A stretch of 6,248 bases of DNA from Draconibacterium orientale (GTDB lineage: Bacteria > Bacteroidota > Bacteroidia > Bacteroidales > JAADGE01), in the NCBI GenBank assembly GCA_020718265.1, contig DYSM01000176.1, forward strand, positions 1 to 6,248. The letters run 5' to 3'. Position numbers and translations under genes: made by a program. Shown piece by piece: positions 1 to 6,248 of the stretch. The notes under the pieces were generated by a model. It saw only the letters and a program-made list of their open reading frames with translations, did not search any database and was not told the DNA's origin. Numbering within the stretch: position 1 is the stretch's first letter; each line of letters starts with the position of its first letter.

Positions 1-425
1 ATGGTGGTGATGCCGTTGGAGAAGTCGCCTTTGTGGGTTACGCGCAACGGGTATTCAAACACGAATGTGCCTTTGGGCAGATATTCGATGAAGAAGTTGG
101 TGGACGCGTCTTTGGTGCTTTCGTAGTAGCCCAAGCCGTCTTGCCATTTGTAGCGCGAAATCACGTTTATCGGCTCGAAACCGGAGGCACGCATGTCTTT
201 CAGGTGGATGTATTCCATGGCGCGGTCGGTGCGGAGTTCCATGCGGACAATGATTTTGTCGCCCACTTGTAATTGCGCTTTGTCGGAAATCGGTTCGATG
301 ACTTTGCCGCGGTCGGTGTCGCGCTCAATAAACAACTGTTTTTTGAGTTTGAGCGGCGTTTCGTGCGGAGTAATTTTGTCGAGATTCTCGAAATATTGCC
401 AATACAGCGCGCCCCAAGCAATGCC
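1..425 (-). other. C-terminal MG10-like domain, truncated by the window edge
   Basis: Residues from about 1890 to the edge (2030) contain WGALYWQYFENLDKI, KKQLFIERDTDRGKVIEP, then DRAMEYIHLKDMRASGFEP. The last visible part is TNFFIEYLPKGTFVFEYPLR and GDFSNGITT. These are conserved C-terminal landmarks of bacterial A2M proteins (bMG10). In homologues that I recall, a short Met-Tyr-Ala-Pro-Glu-Phe-type ending follows, so probably 20-40 residues lie outside the window. Confidence 0.82.
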
Positions 426-3400
426 TTCATCGGTTTTGGTTACGGTAACTTTGCCCATGTCGGGTTTAATGTCCGAACCGCTCCACGAGGTTTTGAAATA
501 TCCGGTGCCGGCTTCAATTTTCACATTGTCGAGTTTGGTGGGGTCAATAACTTTACCTGCGAGTTTGATTTCCACAAGTTTATCGCTTTCGAGCCAATTG
601 CCGCCTCTACGAAGCAAAGCATACACGGCTTCGGCGGTTGCGCGGGTGGTTTTCCAATCTTGCGTTTGCTTTTGTTTGAGCAACCACACTTTTAGGTCGT
701 ACACTGCGGTTTGGTCATTGGAAACTTCGTCAAATGCCTCAATCATAAGGGCTTGAAACTCTATCGGCGCATTGTACCAATAATATCCCGCCACATTGTT
801 TTTCCAATACATACCAAGTTCATCGTGCGAAGTGGAATGTTCTTTGAGCGATTTCATAATGTCGGCAGGAACTTTTGCATCGCCAAAACGATGAAGCGAC
901 AGTGCGAGCATACCTTGCATGTATTGACCTTGCGTGAGCCAATATTTTTGTGCCTGACCTTTATAATAGTCGAACGCTTCTTTGCTGCGTGCCGGAATTT
1001 CAATATCGGTAAAATAACTTCTTCCGTAAAGATAATGAATGGCATCGTAAGACAGATGGTTTTCTTTCATCTCTTTTTCGGTGTAATGACGTTTCAGCCA
1101 ATCGTAATCTTCGTCAATGCGAATATCCAAATACCCGACCGCTTTGGTGAGCATGTTCCACGTTTTTTGGTCGCCGCGAATTTCTTTCACGCCAAGTTGG
1201 TCGAGTCGTCCGAAACCTGTTACGAGATATTGCGTAATGTAGCGACTTTCGGGCATTCCGTTAAACCAGGGCCACGCGCCGTTGGACGATTGTGCTTTTT
1301 GGATTTTGCGCAAAGCGGTTTCCATTTCGTTGCCCATGCGGTTGAGGTCGAAGAGCACGCCGACACGTTTTTTGCGTTCGGTTTCGTCTTTACCGTCTAA
1401 TACCCAAGGCGTTTCTTCCAAAAGTGCATATTTCAGTTCTTGATTTTTTTCAAGATTTGATAACAGAGCTTCCGAATTTTCGGTGTTTTTCCAAGAATCA
1501 AAGATAGCCTTAATTTTCGGACTTGAATTTGCGATGTTCGATGCCAAACTGTTGGCGTAGTAGCGACTGAATGTTTGCTCGGTGCATTCGTACGGATATT
1601 CAATCATGTAAGGCAAAGCCTGAACGGCATACCATGCGGGGTTCGAGGTGTATTCCAACGTGAGTTTGTGATGTTTCAATGTAGAAGACGAACCGGAATT
1701 TATGAGTTTGGTGAACTCAAAATTCTTGGTTTCTTTGCCGCGAACGGGCAAAGGCAAACTTTCGGTTACGAGCATTCGATTTGTCAGCACCGGAATCGGT
1801 TTTTGTTCGCCGTCGGAGAATTTATCGGTTTTTGCAACCACTTTGTAAGCGATTACGCCAACGCCGTCCGGAATGTCTAAGTTCCAAGTTATCAAACTGT
1901 TTGAGCCGGCTTTTACGGTGAACGGTTTTTGCGTTGCTTCTCCTTTTGCCAGAACATTGTCCAATGGTTTCATCGTCAAAGCATCCAACATTTCGAGTTG
2001 AATGGTGCCCGAAAGGTCAACATCCGAGACATTTGAAATCTTGACGGGGAAGGTCATTTTATCAAATTCGCGGAAAAAGCGAGGGGCGTTCGGCACGACC
2101 ATCAAATCTTTTTGCGTGATGAGTTCGTTGTTGATGAAGCCGTATTTGAGGTCTTGCGTAACGGCAAAGCCCATCATTTTCCAGCGGGTAAGCGATTCGG
2201 GTATCGTAAAATCAATCAGAATGTTACCATCTTCGTCGGTTTCTAAATGCGGATAAAAAAATGCGGTTTCGCTGAAATTTGTGCGCACTTTAACGTCCGA
2301 CATTTCTTCTTTTGGTTTAATAACACCACTTTCTGGTTTTGTTTCCTCAACACTCGGAGCATCCGCAATAAATTCATCGCTCTCTTCGGATTCAAAATCA
2401 CCATTCATAGATACCGGAGATTCGGCTTTCTTTTCCGTTTCGGGCAGTCCGTTTCTTCTGCCTTTTGGGCGATTTCCGCCATTTGCCGATCCTGTAACAA
2501 CGCTGAAAGCGATGTTGTCCTCCATGTCGAAATTTCGGTAACTGTATGACCAATAGCTGAATCCGTACCAATTAAACGAAGGATAATAAAGCGAGGTTGC
2601 GTAGTGAGGTTCGTCAATATTCTTTTTATACGAGCCGGCTTGTGTATGCCCGAAGGTGCCTGTGCTCCATGTGCGGCTTTGGTAGTAGGACGAGAAAATA
2701 TCGAAACTCCAATAATTTTTCGCAAACACATCTAACGAGGCATCGTAAAGTGTAGCCAACATTTCGGCAACAACTTTTTCGCCTTTGGACCCTTTAATTT
2801 TAATTTTCCACTGTTCTTTTTCACCCGGGAACAATTTATCACGGAACGTTACAAATTCGATGTCCAATTTTTTGTCAGAATGTGAAACGTAAATCGTGCT
2901 CGGATGGTTGTAAATTCTGTTGTTCTTGATGAAAACAAAATTTACGGACACATTACCCCGATGTTTTTCTTCTATCGGTAACGATATGATTTTCTGTTCG
3001 TTATCTAATTTTAGATATTCCGAATACACGATTTTATCTTTATGTTCGATTTCGTACAACACGGTAACTTTTTCGCTCGACCCGATAAGCCATTGCGCTT
3101 TTTCGCCGGGTTCACAAAAATATGTGAGCGGCATAAACAAATCTGTTGTGCTGTATGGCATTTTTTTGCTGTCGGAATTTATGACGCTGAAAAAATGTTT
3201 GTTTGCCACCTCGTTTCCAAACGCATCTTTGGAGGTGATTTCAGCAACGTAATGCCCTGTTTTTAAATCGGATACGAATTTTGTGCGGATATTTTTGTCC
3301 GTTTTTGTATTAAACGTAGTTTTCCAAACTTCGGCTTCTTTTTCAAGTTTTTGCAGATTATCTTCTTCCGAAAATATATTACCCGGATAGGTTTTAGCCC

Positions 3401-6092
3401 ATTCGTCTTTTGTGTAAAATTGCTTGTCGGGGCGTGTCCAGAGGCGGTTACGGAGGGCTTCGGCATTGTCTTTCAACTCAAAAATTTTGATTTCGCCTTG
3501 TGCCGCAACAAATTCGCCGTTGTAATTTGTCGTGCCGACTTCCATGGTGTTGTGCTTGTCGTCCGAATACGTTTTATCGGCAGAGTTTAGCGTTCCCGAA
3601 ATCGGCAACGAAACTTGTAAAGCTCTGTATCCCACATTGATATTGCCTGCGGAACTTTGTGTTTCGCCGTTTATGTCGGTAACATCCACCGAAATTGAAT
3701 ATCCGAAATAGGTAAATTCATTTTTGGGCATGGAAAGGTCGGGCACAGCATTAAATTTGAACTCGTATTCTCCTTTCTCATTGGTTTTTACGGTTCCGTG
3801 AGCAATTTCGATGGTTGGCGACGGGGGTGTCCAATACCACCAACCGCGCCAACGCGGGGTGCGTGATATTTTAAATTTCACTTCGGCATCGGAAAGTCCT
3901 GCGCCTGCGTAACTTACGGCTTTCCCTTTAACGGTGATTTCATCGTCTAGCAAATAATTTCCGTCAAATTTGTTGAGGGTAACCTCAAATTGCGGGCGTT
4001 TGTATTCTTCAACTTTGATGTATTTTTCGCCGTACGTGGTGTAGATTCTGAAATTTCCGTTTAGCAAACCTGTGGGTAGCGTGAACGTTCCGCTGAACGT
4101 GCCGTAATCGTTGGTTTTCAGGTCGAGTTCGGATACTTTTTGAGAATTTACGTCGTAAAGTTCCACGTGAACCGGCGTATTTTTATTGACAACGTGTTTG
4201 TTGTCGTCGTGCATTTGCAGTTGTATGCCTTTGAAATACACCGTTTGTCCGGGGCGATAAATGGCGCGGTCGGTAAACAAAAAGGTGCTTGTTTCATTGA
4301 GCGGCGTATGCGAAGTCGGGTAAAGGGAGAGCGAACTTTGCGTCGTCAAAAAATCCGTTGCAGTGCTGAAATTGATGTAGTAATAATTCCACTCTGTCGT
4401 ATTTTTTGGTTTGATAGTTATTGTTCCTTTGGCATCGGTCGTTAGTGTTCCTTCGGTGATATTCTGATACTTACGCAAAGTGTAATTGTATTTTTGATAC
4501 CAAATTTCGCATTTTACATTCGGCATCGGGTCGCCGGTAGAGCGATTCATAACCGTAACTTTGTAACCGCCGTCGGGTTGTTGTTGTTGAATGTAGGCAA
4601 TGTCCGAAATTATAATTTTTTGGTATCCTGCCTGACCTTTATTGTAAGTAAATTCCTTATTATCAGAGAAAAACACAAGATACAATCCCGCATCGGCACC
4701 GTTCAACAACACCTCAACGGAGTGATTGTTGTAATCCTTATCGGCAGGCAAGGTTTTTGAAATATCATACACTTTGTCGGCAGCCGAAAAAAGAGCATCA
4801 TAGAGTTCTTCGCCGTATTTGTCTTCAGAAACGCGCTCGAATTTTTTTCGGTCGATTTTAGCAAGTCGAATGTAAACAGTTTCTGAGTTGCGATAGTCGA
4901 GTTTTGCGGCAAAGGTCTTTTTTATCGGCAGCGTGTACTCGCTTGTGAGATACAAACTTCTGCTTAAAATTGTTATTTTGAGCGACTTGGCATGTTCGGC
5001 TGCATTGGTTTTCGGATATTTTTCAATAATCGTATTCACAAGAGCCAGAGCTTCCGTGTTGTTTGTTTTATACGCATCTGTTTGATTATCAAGCGGATTG
5101 TAATTACTCGACCGTTCAACATAATGTTTCGCTAAGGTCAGTAAAATTTCGGCAGCAGCATAGTCGGACGTAAATTTAGATTTCAGATTTTGCAAGGCAT
5201 CGAAATACAGTTTGTGCTTGTTTTCGGACACCGAATGGCGATACACAAATACCAAACGTTTCAAGTCGGCATCGGCGAGGGCATTGGCTTCTTTGGGGTT
5301 TGCGAGTCGAAATTTGAGCAATTCCTGCAAAATGCACTGCGCCTGAAAATGAAGCGATAAGGTATCAGACGACATGATTTCTTCCTTCACAAATTTTTCG
5401 GCAGGTTCAAAGAAAAAATCTTCCTTAATTTGGAAATAATCAGCCGGGCGGGTGAGCGAGATTTCGGTATTTGAGTAGAAATCAATCGCTTTGTGCGCAA
5501 TAAAATCGTACAATGTTGGGCGCAACTCTTGGGGTTTTGTGTTTTCGGGTATGAGTTCCGGATATTTTGAAATCGGAATTTGTTGCAAACCCGGCGCGTT
5601 TGACAAAGCGGCATCGTATTCGTCAATAATTTTAGCGACAAGGTGGTCGAGCGTCCACGTTTGCATGTCGTCGTTCTTGAAATTCACGGTGTTGGAACGT
5701 TCCATGAATTTCCATCGGTTGTTTTGGTAATACCACCAATACATGTCCGCAAGCATGAGGTGCATCACGGCATCGTCGGGAAACACGGCAGTTTTAACGG
5801 TTGAATCCAGCTCGCCGAGCAATTTTTCAAAGGCGTTTTCCTCGATAGCGTTTTTGTATTTCAGTCTGAAAATGTAGGACTTAATCACTTGCTCCGAAAG
5901 TTTGTCTTTCTGAGCTTGCGCATTAATTTTGTCCACGATTTCGAGGGCGGTTTTGGGCAGACCTTTTTTTTCGGCGCTGTCCGCTTCTGCCCATTTTTTT
6001 TTGTAGAAGTTCATATCTTGAGCATTTAGTTGGTTAAACAACAGCAATAACATGGCGGCGAGTGCCATGCCCTTTAAAAGTTTTGTTTTCAT
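1..6092 (-). CDS. Alpha-2-macroglobulin family protein with thioester domain (C-terminus cut by window edge)
   Basis: Exported giant protease-inhibitor-like protein. By family knowledge, bacterial A2Ms trap proteases: bait cleavage triggers a conformational change and the freed thioester acylates the attacker. Seen here: one open frame of 2030 codons; signal peptide 1-24; helical N-terminal region 25-385; macroglobulin beta domains from about 385; MG2-type motif TDRAIYRPGQ at 607-616; bait-region domain about 980-1265; A2M core beginning VRTNFSETAFFYP near 1269; thioester CTEQ at 1503-1506 after YPYE; TED motif TTRATAEAVYALL just after Trp1813; MG10-like domain from about 1893 with DRAMEYIHLKDMRASGFEP. 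Only four Cys follow the signal peptide (253, 528, 993, 1503). The start at 6092 gives the cleanest signal peptide; in-frame ATGs at 6113 and 6146 are alternatives. Bacteroidota homologues are, from memory, about 1900-2100 residues, so only a short tail is missing. Family assignment is very secure; the target protease is unknown. Confidence 0.96.
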   Translation of the reverse strand, partial: MKTKLLKGMALAAMLLLLFNQLNAQDMNFYKKKWAEADSAEKKGLPKTALEIVDKINAQAQKDKLSEQVIKSYIFRLKYKNAIEENAFEKLLGELDSTVKTAVFPDDAVMHLMLADMYWWYYQNNRWKFMERSNTVNFKNDDMQTWTLDHLVAKIIDEYDAALSNAPGLQQIPISKYPELIPENTKPQELRPTLYDFIAHKAIDFYSNTEISLTRPADYFQIKEDFFFEPAEKFVKEEIMSSDTLSLHFQAQCILQELLKFRLANPKEANALADADLKRLVFVYRHSVSENKHKLYFDALQNLKSKFTSDYAAAEILLTLAKHYVERSSNYNPLDNQTDAYKTNNTEALALVNTIIEKYPKTNAAEHAKSLKITILSRSLYLTSEYTLPIKKTFAAKLDYRNSETVYIRLAKIDRKKFERVSEDKYGEELYDALFSAADKVYDISKTLPADKDYNNHSVEVLLNGADAGLYLVFFSDNKEFTYNKGQAGYQKIIISDIAYIQQQQPDGGYKVTVMNRSTGDPMPNVKCEIWYQKYNYTLRKYQNITEGTLTTDAKGTITIKPKNTTEWNYYYINFSTATDFLTTQSSLSLYPTSHTPLNETSTFLFTDRAIYRPGQTVYFKGIQLQMHDDNKHVVNKNTPVHVELYDVNSQKVSELDLKTNDYGTFSGTFTLPTGLLNGNFRIYTTYGEKYIKVEEYKRPQFEVTLNKFDGNYLLDDEITVKGKAVSYAGAGLSDAEVKFKISRTPRWRGWWYWTPPSPTIEIAHGTVKTNEKGEYEFKFNAVPDLSMPKNEFTYFGYSISVDVTDINGETQSSAGNINVGYRALQVSLPISGTLNSADKTYSDDKHNTMEVGTTNYNGEFVAAQGEIKIFELKDNAEALRNRLWTRPDKQFYTKDEWAKTYPGNIFSEEDNLQKLEKEAEVWKTTFNTKTDKNIRTKFVSDLKTGHYVAEITSKDAFGNEVANKHFFSVINSDSKKMPYSTTDLFMPLTYFCEPGEKAQWLIGSSEKVTVLYEIEHKDKIVYSEYLKLDNEQKIISLPIEEKHRGNVSVNFVFIKNNRIYNHPSTIYVSHSDKKLDIEFVTFRDKLFPGEKEQWKIKIKGSKGEKVVAEMLATLYDASLDVFAKNYWSFDIFSSYYQSRTWSTGTFGHTQAGSYKKNIDEPHYATSLYYPSFNWYGFSYWSYSYRNFDMEDNIAFSVVTGSANGGNRPKGRRNGLPETEKKAESPVSMNGDFESEESDEFIADAPSVEETKPESGVIKPKEEMSDVKVRTNFSETAFFYPHLETDEDGNILIDFTIPESLTRWKMMGFAVTQDLKYGFINNELITQKDLMVVPNAPRFFREFDKMTFPVKISNVSDVDLSGTIQLEMLDALTMKPLDNVLAKGEATQKPFTVKAGSNSLITWNLDIPDGVGVIAYKVVAKTDKFSDGEQKPIPVLTNRMLVTESLPLPVRGKETKNFEFTKLINSGSSSTLKHHKLTLEYTSNPAWYAVQALPYMIEYPYECTEQTFSRYYANSLASNIANSSPKIKAIFDSWKNTENSEALLSNLEKNQELKYALLEETPWVLDGKDETERKKRVGVLFDLNRMGNEMETALRKIQKAQSSNGAWPWFNGMPESRYITQYLVTGFGRLDQLGVKEIRGDQKTWNMLTKAVGYLDIRIDEDYDWLKRHYTEKEMKENHLSYDAIHYLYGRSYFTDIEIPARSKEAFDYYKGQAQKYWLTQGQYMQGMLALSLHRFGDAKVPADIMKSLKEHSTSHDELGMYWKNNVAGYYWYNAPIEFQALMIEAFDEVSNDQTAVYDLKVWLLKQKQTQDWKTTRATAEAVYALLRRGGNWLESDKLVEIKLAGKVIDPTKLDNVKIEAGTGYFKTSWSGSDIKPDMGKVTVTKTDEGIAWGALYWQYFENLDKITPHETPLKLKKQLFIERDTDRGKVIEPISDKAQLQVGDKIIVRMELRTDRAMEYIHLKDMRASGFEPINVISRYKWQDGLGYYESTKDASTNFFIEYLPKGTFVFEYPLRVTHKGDFSNGITT
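588..1655 (-). other. Thioester-containing helical domain (TED)
   Basis: Residues about 1480-1835 contain the CTEQ motif near their start. Helical pairs typical of the alpha/alpha-toroid follow, including ALRKIQKAQSSNGAWPWFNG with a Gly-Ala-Trp-Pro-Trp turn. The closing helix reads QDWKTTRATAEAVYALLRRG around Trp1813. Domain order and motifs match bacterial A2M TEDs. I could not place a catalytic His like that of complement C3 with confidence. Confidence 0.85.
1575..1586 (-). other. Thioester motif CTEQ (Cys1503-Gln1506)
   Basis: The four codons encode Cys-Thr-Glu-Gln in the context YPYECTEQTFSRYYAN. In the A2M/complement family, the Cys thiol and the Gln side chain of CxEQ form an internal beta-cysteinyl-gamma-glutamyl thioester. 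The reactive Cys and Gln and the Glu before Gln are all present, so the active site looks intact. Some bacterial A2M paralogues lack the Cys; this one does not. Confidence 0.95.
2004..2288 (-). other. A2M core domain (PF00207-like)
   Basis: From about residue 1269 the sequence reads VRTNFSETAFFYPHLETDED. Conserved A2M-domain strands follow (ILIDFTIPESLTRWKMMGFA) and then VVPNAPRFFREFDKM, the typical core spacing of this family. The Thr-Arg-Trp-Lys element is a well-known landmark. The domain runs to roughly residue 1363, ahead of the macroglobulin strands that lead into the thioester domain. Confidence 0.85.
2295..2483 (-). other. Charged low-complexity linker, candidate protease bait segment
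   Basis: Residues 1204-1266 begin with a glycine- and basic-rich patch (NGGNRPKGRRNG). They then become strongly acidic and Ser/Pro-rich (for example GDFESEESDEF and PSVEETKPES). Such composition predicts an exposed, flexible segment. It lies between the bait-region domain and the A2M core, where proteolysis triggers A2M activation. Arg and Lys residues at the start would be sites for trypsin-like proteases. That this is the actual bait is inference from position and composition. Confidence 0.5.
2295..3160 (-). other. Bait-region domain (A2M_BRD-like) of the A2M protein
   Basis: Residues about 978-1266 lie immediately before the A2M core, where the bait-region domain sits in this family. The section opens near PLTYFCEPGEKAQWLIGSSE (Cys993) and continues with beta strands including KLDIEFVTFRDKLFPGEKEQ. 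It then carries an aromatic-rich stretch (1127-1189) and a disordered, charged linker (about 1204-1266). The position is well supported by family architecture; the exact limits are by eye. Confidence 0.7.
3997..4274 (-). other. MG2-type domain (A2M_N) of the A2M protein
   Basis: Residues 607-616 read TDRAIYRPGQ and continue TVYFKGI, the hallmark strand of the A2M_N/MG2 domain found in eukaryotic and bacterial A2Ms. The domain ends near Lys698 with KVEEYKRPQFEV, another conserved boundary motif leading into MG3. This is the strongest N-terminal family signature in the window. Confidence 0.9.
4264..4937 (-). other. MG1-like macroglobulin domain region of the A2M protein
   Basis: Residues about 386-610 switch from helical to alternating beta-type sequence. 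The first module covers the stretch around Tyr407 (SETVYIRLAKIDRKKFE) and ends near GADAGLYLVFFSDN. A second beta module around residues 515-570 (GGYKVTVMNRSTGDPMPNVK) contains Cys528 and resembles a carboxypeptidase-regulatory or MG-like sandwich that precedes MG2. Assignment is from texture and position relative to the clear MG2 motif, so the borders are approximate. Confidence 0.55.
4938..6020 (-). other. N-terminal alpha-helical, TPR-like region of the A2M protein
   Basis: Residues about 25-385 are rich in Lys, Glu, Ala, Leu and Asp in helical patterns. They lack the beta-sandwich texture of the later domains. The stretch around residues 35-60 (AEKKGLPKTALEIVDKI) matches what I remember of the start of long Bacteroidota A2M proteins. 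Later helices, for example around LKRLVFVYRH and LVNTIIEKYPKTNAAEHAKS, look like tetratricopeptide or similar helical repeats. The classical A2M fold does not include this part, and its role is not evident; a scaffold for partner binding is one possibility. The domain borders are estimates by eye. Confidence 0.6.
5964..6002 (-). repeat. Two poly-A homopolymer runs in the early coding region
   Basis: The coding strand has nine consecutive A at 5994-6002 (codons Lys31-Lys33) and eight at 5964-5971 (Glu41-Lys43). Both fall just after the signal peptide. Long A runs are prone to replication or transcription slippage, and a one-base change would truncate the protein within a few dozen codons. They may equally be the result of Lys-rich, AT-biased coding. 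Confidence 0.6.
6021..6092 (-). other. Type I signal peptide of the A2M protein
   Basis: Residues 1-24 start with the basic n-region MKTKLLKG. A hydrophobic core rich in Ala, Met and Leu follows, ending in Asn-Gln-Leu-Asn-Ala. Cleavage is predicted after Ala24, leaving Gln25-Asp26 at the mature N-terminus, a frequent Bacteroidota arrangement. There is no lipobox cysteine, so the protein should be a soluble exported product rather than a lipoprotein. This differs from E. coli ECAM (YfhM), which is lipid-anchored. Starting from the upstream ATG at 6113 would add seven residues (MKLNSFV) before the basic region and give a less typical n-region. Confidence 0.88.
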
Positions 6093-6117
6093 AACGAACG
6101 AATTTAATTTCATGCAA

Positions 6118-6125
6118 TAAAGATA
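6118..6125 (-). promoter_or_regulatory. Candidate Bacteroidota -7 promoter element
   Basis: On the minus strand the octamer reads TATCTTTA, one mismatch from the Bacteroidota sigma-ABfr -7 consensus TAnnTTTG. It ends 25 bases before the preferred ATG, so transcription would begin close to 6113 and leave a short A-rich leader. No convincing -33 TTG is seen 19-21 bases further upstream; the nearest is a weak TTATGG. The location also argues against the ATGs at 6113 and 6146 as main starts. Confidence 0.4.
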
Positions 6126-6146
6126 CGAATTGCATTTAGTTTCCAT

Positions 6147-6248
6147 AATTTTTTTACGCGAAAGTTTTTTTTTGTATGCTTTCTGTATTTTTTAATGAGT
6201 CCGGTCTAAAAAGCCTGTTTTATTTTAGCGAAACAATCTATATGCTTG
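6147..6248. other. AT-rich upstream region without a supported gene
   Basis: This stretch carries A-tracts on the minus strand (nine A at 6165-6173, seven at 6149-6155) that could act as UP-like or bendable DNA near the promoter. The A2M frame stays open up to a TAA at 6192-6194, but there is no plausible coding there. I see no RNA gene, strong hairpin or terminator. A neighbouring gene may end or start at the right edge, but too few bases are present to tell. Confidence 0.5.

Noticed and set aside
193..756. A 187-codon plus-strand frame, overlapped by another plus-strand frame at 273-695
   Set aside because: Both are antisense to the conserved MG10 and TED motifs. Two overlapping frames in different phases with skewed composition indicate by-products of the codon bias of the minus-strand gene.
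711..1400. A 229-codon open frame on the plus strand
   Set aside because: It lies antisense to the TED region of the A2M gene, its translation is Phe/Val-rich with no recognisable domain, and it has no start signal. It is a shadow of the real frame.
2405..2731. A 108-codon minus-strand frame in another phase
   Set aside because: It overlaps the bait-domain part of the A2M frame, which reads through cleanly with family-like sequence on both sides, so there is no frameshift to explain and no independent support.
6160..6183. Short inverted repeat GAAAG / CTTTC around a nine-T run, as a possible terminator
   Set aside because: The stem is only five pairs, mostly AT, and the T-run is in the loop rather than after the stem. 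It does not look like an intrinsic terminator.
6225..6248. Possible C-terminal tail of an upstream minus-strand gene (seven codons, then TAA)
   Set aside because: Seven codons cannot distinguish a real gene end from chance, and another phase also stops nearby.
1..6248. A new multi-gene defence or mobile system
   Set aside because: The window is filled by a single protein of a known family. No transposase, integrase, repeat array, toxin-antitoxin pair or RNA gene is visible on either strand.

Overview
The window is almost entirely one very large gene on the minus strand. It starts at 6092 and runs off the left edge without a stop. Translated continuously, it gives 2030 residues plus two bases, with no internal stop or frameshift. 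The product is a bacterial alpha-2-macroglobulin (A2M) family protein of the long Bacteroidota type, with an intact thioester motif (Cys1503-Thr-Glu-Gln1506). Only the last few dozen codons and the stop appear to be missing.

The host is most likely a member of the Bacteroidota, probably Bacteroidales or a relative. The signal peptide ends Leu-Asn-Ala followed by Gln-Asp, a common pattern in that phylum. There is no Shine-Dalgarno sequence before the start. A TAnnTTT(G)-like -7 element lies about 25 bp upstream. The protein itself has the N-terminal helical extension and C-terminal motifs I know from Bacteroidota A2M proteins. Genus or species cannot be named from this sequence.

Layout from right to left, in the direction of transcription: 6147-6248 is AT-rich leader DNA with A-tracts and no gene I can support. 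A candidate promoter lies at 6118-6125. The CDS then encodes, in order: a signal peptide (residues 1-24); an alpha-helical, TPR-like region (about 25-385); macroglobulin-type beta domains including an MG2-like domain with TDRAIYRPGQ at 607-616; a bait-region domain with an aromatic-rich segment (1127-1189) and a disordered basic-then-acidic linker (about 1204-1266); the A2M core domain (from about 1269); the helical thioester domain (about 1480-1835); and a C-terminal MG10-like domain (from about 1890) cut by the window edge.

Function by family: an exported protease trap in which cleavage of the bait segment exposes the thioester, so that the attacking protease is covalently captured. In many bacteria such genes sit next to pbpC (penicillin-binding protein 1C). 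If that holds here, pbpC would lie just beyond the left edge, but the window cannot show it. I see no mobile element, RNA gene, CRISPR array or unfamiliar multi-gene system. The points worth a second look are features within this one protein and its 5' end.
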